NCBI GenBank assembly: GCA_001802795.1
Contig: MGZZ01000134.1
Coordinates: 1-44,215, forward strand
DNA length: 44,215 bases
Source: Ignavibacteria bacterium GWC2_36_12
GTDB lineage: Bacteria > Bacteroidota > Ignavibacteria > Ignavibacteriales > Ignavibacteriaceae
Direction of reading: 5' to 3'
Positions 1-8,423 of this stretch are shown piece after piece. Position 1 is the stretch's first letter. Every line of letters starts with the position of its first letter. The notes beneath the pieces were generated by a model that ran no database searches, was not told the DNA's origin, and worked only from the letters and a program-made list of their open reading frames with translations. The position numbers were made by a program, and so were the translations under genes.

Positions 1-1468
1 AACGATGTTTTATGTTAGTTCAAGTGCTCAGACTGATTATCAAATGAGCCTGGATAATGGAGAATTAATAAACTCCAATACTTTCGAGTTCAATGTGTAC
101 ATCAAAAGTGTGGATAGTACCTTTCAATTAACTTCCTATCAATGTTCCTTTTCATTTGATGTTAATGATGGTGGCTCACTGTCATTTTCATATATACCGG
201 GAACTTCCGAATTAAGCAATCCTCCCTCAATAGGTGTAGGACTAAAGACTGCAGACGGAACTCAGAAACTGACCTTCGCATCGATGCCCGGGAGTGACTA
301 TGTATCCTCAACTCCAGTACGTGTAGGAAGTTTTCGTTTAGAGGATACAAATCCATTGGATGGAGTAAACCCAAATGTAAGGTGGAATTTTGAAGGAAAA
401 GTAACAACAATACTTACAGGAAGTAACTTTGTTAATATTACTAATCCTTCCAATCATATAAAGAATTTTGGAGACTTGGTAAACTACCAGGTAGCAGGTG
501 TAACAGCTACAGGAACAACAGATCCGAATACAGCTCCTGAAAAGACTATAGATGGTTTGGGATATTATGATAGTGATCCAAATTCGAGGTGGGCTGCTCA
601 GTCAATGCCGCAGCATATTATTTTTGATTTAGGATCAGAGAAGTCCGTAAGTATGACAAAGTTCTCATTCTTTAATTTTCAGGAAGGGAGAGTATACCAG
701 TATACCGTATCTGTTTCAAATGATCAGGTAAACTGGAATGAGGTTGTTGTAAATGCATCATCTGCATCTGAGGAGTGGACAGTGAATCAGTTTACATCTC
801 AATCGGCAAGATATGTAAGATTACAGTTCCTTTCTTCTACGAATAATCCCAATAACTGGGCTAATCTTTGGGAAGCTCAGATTTTAGGTGATGATGAAGC
901 ACTGCCTGTCGAGTTAAGCTCATACACTGGTTCTGTGGATAATAATAATATAGTTCTTGAGTGGTTAACTTCCTCGGAATTAAATAATAAAGGATTTGAA
1001 ATCGAGAGGGAATTTGATAAAGGTAAATTTGAAGTAATCGGATTTATTTCCGGTCATGGTACCACAAATGAAAAAAACAGTTATGCTTTTGTAGATAAAG
1101 AACTTCTTCCGGGGAAATACAGCTATCGACTCAAACAAGTAGATTATAGTGGTAAGTTTGAATATTCAAATATCCTGGACTTTGAAGTAACAAATTTGGC
1201 AGACACATATCAGCTCTATCAAAATTATCCCAATCCATTTAATCCCACCACAAAAATAGAATTTGATATGAAAGAGAAAGCTTTTATTACCCTCACAATT
1301 TATAATATTGTCGGTGAAAAAGTAAGGGAATTAGTTAACGATGAACTTTCTAAAGGAAAGCATGCCTTAGATTTTGATGCCGTAGGATTACCGAGCGGTG
1401 TATATGTATATAGTCTGAATGTAAAAGATGAATTTTTCCAAACCAGAAAAATGACCTTAATAAAATAA
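1..1468 (+). CDS. T9SS-exported protein with discoidin-like domain, 5' partial
   Basis: This is the 3' part of a secreted cell-surface protein. The frame is open to the left edge; a Met codon at position 5 is followed by a short hydrophobic stretch ending in a signal-peptidase-like SSAQ, so only the first few codons of the signal peptide seem to be missing. Counting from that Met, residues ~10-155 form a beta-rich, cohesin-like region. Residues ~165-295 resemble an F5/8 type C (discoidin) carbohydrate-binding domain (key words: TIDG, DSDPNSRW, YVRLQF, WANLWE). A linker follows, then a type IX sorting domain of about 80 residues beginning at QNYPNPFNP and ending in RKMTLIK. Such C-terminal domains direct export by the Por/T9SS machinery and cell-surface attachment. 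The ligand is unknown. A hairpin terminator follows directly. Confidence 0.85.
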   Translation, partial: TMFYVSSSAQTDYQMSLDNGELINSNTFEFNVYIKSVDSTFQLTSYQCSFSFDVNDGGSLSFSYIPGTSELSNPPSIGVGLKTADGTQKLTFASMPGSDYVSSTPVRVGSFRLEDTNPLDGVNPNVRWNFEGKVTTILTGSNFVNITNPSNHIKNFGDLVNYQVAGVTATGTTDPNTAPEKTIDGLGYYDSDPNSRWAAQSMPQHIIFDLGSEKSVSMTKFSFFNFQEGRVYQYTVSVSNDQVNWNEVVVNASSASEEWTVNQFTSQSARYVRLQFLSSTNNPNNWANLWEAQILGDDEALPVELSSYTGSVDNNNIVLEWLTSSELNNKGFEIEREFDKGKFEVIGFISGHGTTNEKNSYAFVDKELLPGKYSYRLKQVDYSGKFEYSNILDFEVTNLADTYQLYQNYPNPFNPTTKIEFDMKEKAFITLTIYNIVGEKVRELVNDELSKGKHALDFDAVGLPSGVYVYSLNVKDEFFQTRKMTLIK

Positions 1469-1477
1469 TTTGCTGTG

Positions 1478-1496
1478 CCGGAGCTTTTCGCTCCGG
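1478..1496 (+). terminator. Intrinsic terminator after the T9SS gene
   Basis: A perfect 7-bp G+C-rich stem (CCGGAGC / GCTCCGG) with a 5-nt loop lies 10 nt after the stop codon and is followed by a pyrimidine-rich but interrupted T tract. It separates the T9SS gene from the glycan locus downstream. Confidence 0.7.
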
Positions 1497-1625
1497 TTTC
1501 CCTTTCTTATAAAACCTTCTTTTCTTTTTCAGCTCTCTTTTTTATAGAAATGATCTTAATGTTTTAATTTAATACATTAGTCAACGACAAATATTCTTTT
1601 TTTCATAAGTAAATGGCAGGTTATA

Positions 1626-1641
1626 TGGCATTATACTTGCC
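1626..1641 (+). promoter_or_regulatory. Candidate sigma-54 (-24/-12) promoter of the glycan locus
   Basis: The sequence TGGCATTATACTTGCC has the invariant GG and GC dinucleotides of a sigma-54 promoter separated by exactly 10 nt (GG 1627-1628, GC 1639-1640), in a TGGCA...TTGC context. The predicted start of transcription is near 1652, about 45 nt before the first gene at 1697. A sigma-54-dependent response regulator is encoded at 21522-22892 in this window. The match is by eye; two less conserved positions differ from the consensus. Confidence 0.55.
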
Positions 1642-1696
1642 AAAAACTGTCAACCGTTAAAAAGCTTAATGCTAAATCTGAAGTTAAATTAGCCTG

Positions 1697-2530
1697 ATGT
1701 CTAAAGAATACTCAATACTCGTTGATACCCATGTTCATATCTATGATTGTCACGATTTAATAAGATTTTTTAAGAAGGCGAAAAGGAATTTTTCATATTA
1801 TAACAAGAAATTGAAGTTAGCAGAAAAATTTGTAGGGGTTTTATTTCTAACTGAGTCTAATGCTTTTCACTATTTTGATAAACTCAGTGAGAATTCAAAC
1901 AATATAATTCAGGATTTAGAAAAGGAAGGTTTCTTTAAGAAGAAATCAGATGAAAATTGTTCACTCGTTTTTGAAACAGATGATTCCAACTTTATTATAA
2001 TTATAGCAGGTCAACAAATTATTACAAAAGAGAAGCTGGAAGTTTTGTCGTTAGGGACTCAACAAAAAGTTGAATATTTATTGTCTTTAGAAGAAACTGT
2101 AAGAAACATTAATGATCTTGGGGCAATTCCTATTCTACCATGGGGAGTAGGTAAATGGCTTGGAAAAAGAAGCGATGCTGTTCGTTCATTTATAAAAGAG
2201 AATAATTCGATTGAGTTTTTTCTTGGAGATAATAGCGGAAGACCAATATTCTGGTCTGCTCCAAAGTTGTTCACTGAAGGAATGAAAAAGAAAATTTATA
2301 CTCTGCGTGGTTCAGATCCTTTATCATTAAAATCACAGGAGAGGAAAGCAGGCAGTTTTGGATTTTATTTTATTTCTAATATAGACTTTAACAAGCCCTT
2401 TTTAGAATTAAAAAAAATGATGTATAACTTAAATGAAGAGCCTAATAACTTCGGTGAACTTGAAAATCCATTTGGTTTTTTAAAAAATCAACTTATGTTA
2501 AGATTGTCTAAAGTAAGGTTAAGTAGATGA
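1697..2530 (+). CDS. Metal-dependent (PHP/amidohydrolase-like) hydrolase family protein
   Basis: The 277-residue soluble protein starts with VDTHVHIYD at residues 9-17. This Asp-x-His-x-His motif after a first beta strand is typical of metal-dependent TIM-barrel hydrolases (PHP and amidohydrolase superfamilies). Further conserved-looking words are GDNSGRP and LRGSDPL in the C-terminal half, which could supply more ligands, but the full metal set is not obvious. No transmembrane segment or signal peptide is seen, so it is probably cytoplasmic. It is the first gene after the candidate sigma-54 promoter, and its stop overlaps the next start (ATGA), showing translational coupling to the glycosyltransferase. 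No clear Shine-Dalgarno sequence is present. The substrate is unknown; a sugar-phosphate or acylated sugar intermediate is a guess from context. Confidence 0.7.
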   Translation: MSKEYSILVDTHVHIYDCHDLIRFFKKAKRNFSYYNKKLKLAEKFVGVLFLTESNAFHYFDKLSENSNNIIQDLEKEGFFKKKSDENCSLVFETDDSNFIIIIAGQQIITKEKLEVLSLGTQQKVEYLLSLEETVRNINDLGAIPILPWGVGKWLGKRSDAVRSFIKENNSIEFFLGDNSGRPIFWSAPKLFTEGMKKKIYTLRGSDPLSLKSQERKAGSFGFYFISNIDFNKPFLELKKMMYNLNEEPNNFGELENPFGFLKNQLMLRLSKVRLSR

Positions 2531-3684
2531 AAATATTGGTTATTGCTCCGCATCCATTTTTTCAGGAAAGAGGTACACCCATAGCAGTAAAATTATTAAT
2601 TGAAACTTTATGCGGATTCGGACATAATATCGATTTACTTACTTACAATGAAGGTTCAGATATAAATATAAAAGGACTGAGAGTATATAGGATACCTAAA
2701 ATTTTTTTTATAAAAAATATTCCAATTGGTTTTTCACGAAAAAAAATTATTGCGGACATTTTTTTAAGTTTTTATTTAATATATCTGATTCTTAGAAACA
2801 AATATGATGTTATTCATGCAGTGGAAGAATCAATTTTCCCTGCAGCATTTATAAATATTCTTTCACGTAAGAAATTAATTTATGATATGGATTCTTCGCT
2901 AGCTGATCAATTAATTGAAAAAAAGGAATTTTTAAGACGATATGTAAAATTATTAGATATGTTTGAACGCATTGCTGTTAAAAGAGCAGATATAGTTGTC
3001 CCTGTGTGTAAATACCTTGCCGAGAAGGTAAAAAGTTATGACCCTAACAAAAAAACTTTTATCCTTGAAGATATCGCTTTTGAAAATAGTGACTATAATT
3101 TTGAAGAGGAAAATCTTAGACAAAAATATAATCTGCAGGGAGTTATGGGACTGTATGTTGGTAATTTGGAACATTATCAAGGAATAAACCTTTTACTGGA
3201 AAGTACTGCCAAAATAAATTCTTCAGTTTCTTTTTCTATTGTAATCATTGGTGGTAATCAAAATGATATCTCTAAATACAAGGAAGTTGCAGGGGAATTA
3301 AATATTTTAAATAAAGTTAATTTTATAGGACCTAGGTTATTAAAAAAGCTACCTTATTATTTATCCCAGGCGGACATTCTTCTTTCTCCGAGAATTAAGG
3401 GAAAGAATACCCCAATGAAATTATACTCGTACCTTGCATCGGGAAAACCTGTTCTGGCAACAAAAATCGAATCGCACACCCAGGTAATTGATGACACTTG
3501 CTCTAAATTGGTAAATCCTGATCCAGAATCTTTTGCCAATGGTTTCCAGGAATTAATAGAAAACGAGGACTTAAGAAAAAAAATCGGCGAAGCAGGAAAA
3601 TCTCTTGCTAAGAAAAACTACTCCCATGAAAGTTATAAAATGAAATTGAAGAATATTTACGATCAGCCGGAATTAAGTTTTTGA
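2527..3684 (+). CDS. Glycosyltransferase family 4 protein
   Basis: The 385-residue protein has a GT-B fold signature. The N-terminal domain opens with PHPFFQERGTPI (residues ~8-19). The C-terminal donor-binding domain contains a YVGNLEHYQG strand-loop (about residue 205) and the motif KGKNTPMKLYSYLASGKPV (~290-312), which replaces the usual E-x7-E region of GT4 enzymes. It is expected to transfer a nucleotide-activated sugar to a lipid or glycan acceptor on the cytoplasmic side. Its closest relative here is the product of 6087-7376, with which it shares the opening motif, a YDxDSS word and the KGxNTPMK motif. It overlaps its upstream neighbour by 4 nt and its downstream neighbour by 1 nt, so it belongs to a tightly coupled operon. 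Confidence 0.85.
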   Translation: MKILVIAPHPFFQERGTPIAVKLLIETLCGFGHNIDLLTYNEGSDINIKGLRVYRIPKIFFIKNIPIGFSRKKIIADIFLSFYLIYLILRNKYDVIHAVEESIFPAAFINILSRKKLIYDMDSSLADQLIEKKEFLRRYVKLLDMFERIAVKRADIVVPVCKYLAEKVKSYDPNKKTFILEDIAFENSDYNFEEENLRQKYNLQGVMGLYVGNLEHYQGINLLLESTAKINSSVSFSIVIIGGNQNDISKYKEVAGELNILNKVNFIGPRLLKKLPYYLSQADILLSPRIKGKNTPMKLYSYLASGKPVLATKIESHTQVIDDTCSKLVNPDPESFANGFQELIENEDLRKKIGEAGKSLAKKNYSHESYKMKLKNIYDQPELSF

Positions 3685-5312
3685 TGAAAAGAGATATAGA
3701 AAAATTAAGTAAAGATGAATTTGATATACTCGTTATCGGGGGAGGTATTCATGGTATTACTGTTGCGAGAGAAGCGGCAAAGAACGGTTACAAAACAGCT
3801 TTGATAGAAATGAATGATTTTGGTCATTCAACTTCTTTTAACAGCATGAAAGTGATTCATGGAGGTTTGAGATATTTACAACATGGCAATTTAAAACGAA
3901 TAAGGCAGTCTATCCGTTCACGAAAAATAATGCAGAATGTTGCTCCCCATTTAATCAAAGCCGTTCCTTTCCTTGTTCCTACATTTGGTCGTGGATTAAA
4001 AAGTAAGAATATAATGAGATTGGCACTTTCAGTTAATGACTTGATCAGCTTTAATAGAAATTATAATATTGCCTTCCAAAACCGGATACCGGGCGGCTAT
4101 GTAATTAGCAGGGAAGAAATTTTAAAGCTTATCCCCGGTATAAATACGGAAAAATTTACTGGTGGAGCAGTTTGGTATGAAGCAGTAGTTCAGAATACTG
4201 AAAGGATGTTATTGGAATTTTTATATGAAGCAAATCAATATGATTTTACTGCCGCCAATTATGTTGTAGCATTAGAATTTATAAATAGTGATGATGGCAT
4301 AAAAGAAGTTAAAGTAAAGGACTTAATAAACTCAAGTGAGTTTAATATTTCTGCCAGAGTGTTTGTAAATGCAGTTGGTCCATGGTTCAACCAAATTCAA
4401 AAAAAACTTGAGTTTAATAAACCTCAAATAAAATTGACTAAAGCAGTTAATATTATTGTTAGGAAGAATTTTTTTGCCGATTATAGTGTGGGTCTTGAAG
4501 GAAAGGAGAATTTTTCAGATACAGAGGCATTATTTAAAAGAGGTAAAAGGCTTTTCTTTTTTGTCCCGATCCAAAATTATACAATGATAGGGACAACATA
4601 TAAATTATATGATGGGAAAGTAAACGGGTTAGAGATAACCAAGGAAGATATTAACGAGATAATTGAAGAAGCAAATTACTTATTTCCTTCTTCTCAATTA
4701 ACTTTTGATGACGTGAGTTTTTATCATGTCGGATTAGTTCCCATGGATGAAAAATCAAGCGCCGGTAGTATTCAGGCAGAGAGACACTCTACTGTATCTG
4801 AATACAGCAGAAATTTATTTTCTATTAAGTCTGTTAAGTATACAACCGCACCGGTTATTGCAGAAGAAGTAGTTAAAAAGATTAAGAAAAAAATAAAACC
4901 TTCTTATTCTTATAAAAAAGAAGTTAAGACTATAACCAAAAATTATTCTGGCAATATTCCACAAGTTGTTGCAGAACGATTAATTAAAACTTATGGTTCG
5001 CATTGCAATAAGATATTTGAACTTATAAATGAAAATAAGAGTTATTTAAATCTGATTTCTGAGAACCCACCAATTATTACCGCAGAAATTGTTTATGCTA
5101 TTCGCAATGAAATGGCTTTAACATTAAAGGATGTAATTTTAAGAAGGACCGGGATGGGTATGCTCGAATGCCCTTCTTTAGAAAGCATTCGTGCAGTAGC
5201 GTCTATTATCTCACAAGAGTTAGGATGGGATAAACCCAAAGAGATTTCCGAAATTAATAATTTATTGCAGGTCTATTCTTTATTAAAAAAAAATGTTGAG
5301 ACTGCATGTTAG
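3684..5312 (+). CDS. GlpD-like FAD-dependent glycerol-3-phosphate dehydrogenase family protein
   Basis: The 542-residue protein follows the GlpD plan. An N-terminal FAD-binding GGGIHG (residues 19-24) is followed by IHGGLRYLQHG (58-68), the flavin-contacting segment typical of GlpD, then the substrate/FAD domain. The C-terminal ~120 residues match the helical DAO_C cap found in GlpD. GlpD oxidises sn-glycerol-3-phosphate to dihydroxyacetone phosphate at the membrane. Here the gene lies between glycosyltransferase and methyltransferase genes, with no glycerol kinase or facilitator nearby, so it may act on another polyol phosphate or a lipid precursor (inference). I chose the ATG at 3684, which shares one base with the previous stop (TGATG); a TTG one codon upstream is less likely. 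The normally well-conserved GTSSxSTKLIHGG segment reads HSTSFNSMKVIHGG. Confidence 0.8.
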   Translation: MKRDIEKLSKDEFDILVIGGGIHGITVAREAAKNGYKTALIEMNDFGHSTSFNSMKVIHGGLRYLQHGNLKRIRQSIRSRKIMQNVAPHLIKAVPFLVPTFGRGLKSKNIMRLALSVNDLISFNRNYNIAFQNRIPGGYVISREEILKLIPGINTEKFTGGAVWYEAVVQNTERMLLEFLYEANQYDFTAANYVVALEFINSDDGIKEVKVKDLINSSEFNISARVFVNAVGPWFNQIQKKLEFNKPQIKLTKAVNIIVRKNFFADYSVGLEGKENFSDTEALFKRGKRLFFFVPIQNYTMIGTTYKLYDGKVNGLEITKEDINEIIEEANYLFPSSQLTFDDVSFYHVGLVPMDEKSSAGSIQAERHSTVSEYSRNLFSIKSVKYTTAPVIAEEVVKKIKKKIKPSYSYKKEVKTITKNYSGNIPQVVAERLIKTYGSHCNKIFELINENKSYLNLISENPPIITAEIVYAIRNEMALTLKDVILRRTGMGMLECPSLESIRAVASIISQELGWDKPKEISEINNLLQVYSLLKKNVETAC

Positions 5313-6073
5313 ATTTAAAAACAAAAGTTACGGGTATAGTTTCACAGAAAGCGGATATTGAAACATCTTCCGATGATTATGCGAAGAGGTTTTCAGGGAA
5401 AGTTGGGGAATATTTTTTATCTGTTCAGGGAAAAATAACACTGGATTTATTAAAACCCTGGCACAAAGCTAAAGTTTTGGATGTAGGCGGGGGACATGCA
5501 CAATTAGCTGTTCCATTAGTAAATAATGGTTTTGACGTAACTATTGTCGGAAGCGATGAAAGTTGCAGAACACGGCTGGATAAATTTCTTCAACCTAAAT
5601 CCTTTGAATATTTAACCTGCAATTTACTCAATCTGCCTTTTGACGATAATAGTTTTGATATTGTAATTTCATTTAGGTTATTAACTCACGAAGATAATTG
5701 GAAATTACAGATATCCGAACTTTGCCGTGTAGCAAAACATTCAGTTATTATTGACTATCCCGATATCAGAAGCTTTAACATTTTCTATGATATTTTATTC
5801 AATATTAAGAAAAAATTTGAAGGGAATACCAGAACATACCGGAATTTTTCACGCAAGGAAGTTATAGAAGAATTTGATAAGAACAATTTTATTAAGCCGG
5901 TATTTAAGCCAGAATTTTTTCTTCCTATGGTAATTCATAAGGCAATTAAAAATGTTACGATATTAAAGGCAATCGAAAAATTATTTTCTATATTAGGATT
6001 TACCAAACTGTTTGGCTCACCTGTAATATTACGAGTAGCTGCAAAAGAAGTATCAAACACGGCAGTAATATAA
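5306..6073 (+). CDS. Class I SAM-dependent methyltransferase
   Basis: The 255-residue protein has the class I methyltransferase motif I VLDVGGGHAQLA at residues 57-68. An acidic end of beta-2 follows (VGSDES), then LPFDDNSFDIVISFRLLTH (~110-128), typical of motif II and post-II in Methyltransf_11 enzymes. It begins inside the end of the GlpD-like gene (7-nt overlap), so both are probably translated together. The acceptor is unknown. In this setting a sugar, a lipid-linked intermediate or a quinone-like acceptor are all possible. The C-terminal region is rich in hydrophobic and basic residues (IHKAIKNV, LFSILGF), compatible with peripheral membrane contact. Confidence 0.8.
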   Translation: MLDLKTKVTGIVSQKADIETSSDDYAKRFSGKVGEYFLSVQGKITLDLLKPWHKAKVLDVGGGHAQLAVPLVNNGFDVTIVGSDESCRTRLDKFLQPKSFEYLTCNLLNLPFDDNSFDIVISFRLLTHEDNWKLQISELCRVAKHSVIIDYPDIRSFNIFYDILFNIKKKFEGNTRTYRNFSRKEVIEEFDKNNFIKPVFKPEFFLPMVIHKAIKNVTILKAIEKLFSILGFTKLFGSPVILRVAAKEVSNTAVI

Positions 6074-6086
6074 ATCAAGAGGAACA

Positions 6087-7376
6087 ATGGAAAACAAAGA
6101 GTTCAAAATACTTCAATTAGCCCCTCATCCTTTCTATATAGAAAGAGGAACTCCGATTGATGTTGAATTAGTCCTTCGTGTTTTGTCTGAAAGAGAAAAT
6201 ACTTCAGTTGATGTTCTAGTCTATCATCTTGGAAAAGACATCAATATACCTAATGTAAAAATACACCGGATACCGTATTTAAAATTCATAAGGGATATTA
6301 GGCCCGGATTTTCAATTAAGAAACTTATCTGTAGTTCATTCCTTTTTTTCAAAGCATGGAGTTTACTAAAAAATAATAAGTACGATTTAATTCATGCAGG
6401 TGAAGAATCGGTTTTCTTTGCAATGTTTTTTAAAAAGATTTTTAAAATACCTTATGTATATGACCTCGATTCATCTATTGCACAGCAAATAGTTGAAAAA
6501 AAATTATATCTAAAATCTCTTAGTTTGTTTTTTGACATACTTGAAACAAAAGCAATAAAAGGAGCTATCGCAAATCTTCCTGTCTGTAATGCTTTAGCTG
6601 AATTGTGCGAGAAGGGGGGGTCTAAAAAAACGGTTACTATTCATGATATTTCACAACTCAAAAATCCCGGGGCAAAAAGTAAAGGTTCCCTTAAAAAGGA
6701 AATTGGAACAAATAAAAAAATACTTCTTTATGCTGGAAATCTTGAAGTTTACCAGGGGATTGAATTGCTCCTTAAAAGCTTTAAAATCGTTTGCGAAAAA
6801 ACAGATGATTTGGTTCTTGTTATAATAGGTGGAATGAAGGAAGATATTACTTATTATAAAAAGGAAGCAGATATACTAGAAATTAGTAACCGGGTATATT
6901 TCTTAGGTCAAAAACCATTTGATGAGCTGGAATATTATTTGACGGAGGCTGATATAATTGCGTGTCCAAGAATCAAAGGAGTGAATACTCCGATGAAAAT
7001 TTTCCCCTTTTTACACTCAGGCAAGCCGGTAATTGCAACTGACCTTTATACACATACCCAAATTCTTTCAAATGGAGAGGCACTTTTGGCTGCTCCAACT
7101 CCAAAGGATTTTGCCAAAGGAATTATCCAGTTGGTTAACGATGAAAATCTTTGTAAAAAATTGGGTGAAAACGGAATGACTTTTATAGAAAAGAATCATA
7201 CTTACAAAGCACATAAAGAAAGATTACTTGATGTCTATGATTGGATTGAACATGTAGGATTACAGGAATGGGCAGCAAAAAATAATGCCTACTCTGCGAA
7301 AGCATTATTATTTGTATTATGTCATCCAATTATATATCAAACTTTAGATTCGGAATTCATAGTAAATCTTTTTTAA
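6087..7376 (+). CDS. Glycosyltransferase family 4 protein with extra C-terminal tail
   Basis: This 429-residue GT-B enzyme is a paralogue of the product of 2527-3684. It shares the opening PHPFYIERGTPID (residues ~11-23), YDLDSSIAQQIVEKK, the LYAGNLEVYQGIELLL donor-domain motif and KGVNTPMKI near residue 310. A good ribosome binding site (AAGAGGA) precedes the ATG. After the point where the paralogue ends there are about 45 further residues of mixed hydrophobic character. These may be a real membrane-contacting tail or the result of a lost stop codon. A G7 run and an A7 run lie at ~6613-6630, within the coding frame. It presumably adds a sugar in the same pathway as its paralogue. Confidence 0.85.
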   Translation: MENKEFKILQLAPHPFYIERGTPIDVELVLRVLSERENTSVDVLVYHLGKDINIPNVKIHRIPYLKFIRDIRPGFSIKKLICSSFLFFKAWSLLKNNKYDLIHAGEESVFFAMFFKKIFKIPYVYDLDSSIAQQIVEKKLYLKSLSLFFDILETKAIKGAIANLPVCNALAELCEKGGSKKTVTIHDISQLKNPGAKSKGSLKKEIGTNKKILLYAGNLEVYQGIELLLKSFKIVCEKTDDLVLVIIGGMKEDITYYKKEADILEISNRVYFLGQKPFDELEYYLTEADIIACPRIKGVNTPMKIFPFLHSGKPVIATDLYTHTQILSNGEALLAAPTPKDFAKGIIQLVNDENLCKKLGENGMTFIEKNHTYKAHKERLLDVYDWIEHVGLQEWAAKNNAYSAKALLFVLCHPIIYQTLDSEFIVNLF

Positions 7377-7413
7377 TAGTAAATAAAGTAAAAAATAAAT
7401 AATTGAGGAACTA

Positions 7414-8394
7414 ATGAAAGCTCTGGTCTCAGGTGCAAATGGTTTTACAGGGAGCTACTTGATTAAGCTATTGCTAAAAAAAGGTTACCAGGTTAAAGGA
7501 ATTGTTCGAAAGACTTCAAAGCTTGAAGCCATCAAGGATTTGCCTGTTGAACTTTATTATGCCGATTTAGCAACTCATCCTTCCTTTTATGATGCTATGC
7601 AGGATATTGATATTGTTTATAATATTGCTGCAGCTTACAGAGTTGAAGGAGTTCCTAATAAATATTTTTGGGATGTTAATCTGGAAGGCACAAGAAGACT
7701 TCTGGTGTCAGCAAAGAAAGCTGGAATAAAAAGATTTGTTCACTGCAGTACTGTTGGCGTACAAGGACATATAAAAAAAATTCCTGCTAAAGAAGAAGAC
7801 CCTTACAATCCGGGTGATTATTATCAGGAATCCAAATTAGCTGCAGAAAAACTCGCGTTGGAATATTATAAAAATGGTTTGCCTGTTACTGTAGTTCGAC
7901 CGGCTGGAATTTATGGACCTGGAGATATGCGCTTCTTAAAACTGTTTAAATATATAAAGAATGGTAAATTTAAGATGATAGGAAGCGGAAACGTATATTA
8001 TCATTTTACGTATGGAGAGGATCTTGCCGAAGGTATTGTATTAGCCGGTGAGAAGGAAGAAGCTATTGGTGAAATATTTACTATTGGCGGAGAGGAATAT
8101 CTCACATTAAATGAACTTGTAAAGAAAATTGGAATGGTTTTCAATAAGCCGGTACCTAAAACACATATCCCTGTTTTTCCTGTCTGGTTTGCAGGGTTGC
8201 TTTGTGAAATAGTCTGCAGACCTTTTGGAATTACTCCCCCTGTTTACCGCAGAAGAGTAGAATTTTTTGTTAAGGACCGTGCCTTTGATATTTCTAAAGC
8301 AAAAAAGGTTTTAGGGTATCAACCTAAATATACTCTAGATGAAGGTCTGAAAAAGACTGCAGACTGGTATAAAGAAAAAGGGTTATTGGATTAA
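7414..8394 (+). CDS. NAD-dependent epimerase/dehydratase (extended SDR)
   Basis: The 326-residue Rossmann-fold enzyme starts with the dinucleotide-binding motif GANGFTG (residues 7-13). It has Ser112-Thr113 and a YxxxK catalytic pair (Y137, K141), and the RPAGIYGPGD stretch usual in extended SDRs. Its closest style is the dihydroflavonol-reductase/3-beta-HSD-like branch that includes HpnA, rather than the UDP-sugar 4-epimerases. It would oxidise, reduce or epimerise a sugar or a polycyclic/isoprenoid lipid substrate with NAD(P). It has a clear ribosome binding site (GAGGAA) 4 nt before the ATG and continues the operon. Confidence 0.85.
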   Translation: MKALVSGANGFTGSYLIKLLLKKGYQVKGIVRKTSKLEAIKDLPVELYYADLATHPSFYDAMQDIDIVYNIAAAYRVEGVPNKYFWDVNLEGTRRLLVSAKKAGIKRFVHCSTVGVQGHIKKIPAKEEDPYNPGDYYQESKLAAEKLALEYYKNGLPVTVVRPAGIYGPGDMRFLKLFKYIKNGKFKMIGSGNVYYHFTYGEDLAEGIVLAGEKEEAIGEIFTIGGEEYLTLNELVKKIGMVFNKPVPKTHIPVFPVWFAGLLCEIVCRPFGITPPVYRRRVEFFVKDRAFDISKAKKVLGYQPKYTLDEGLKKTADWYKEKGLLD

Positions 8395-8423
8395 TTATAA
8401 AACTTAAAAACAGAATTTAATAC

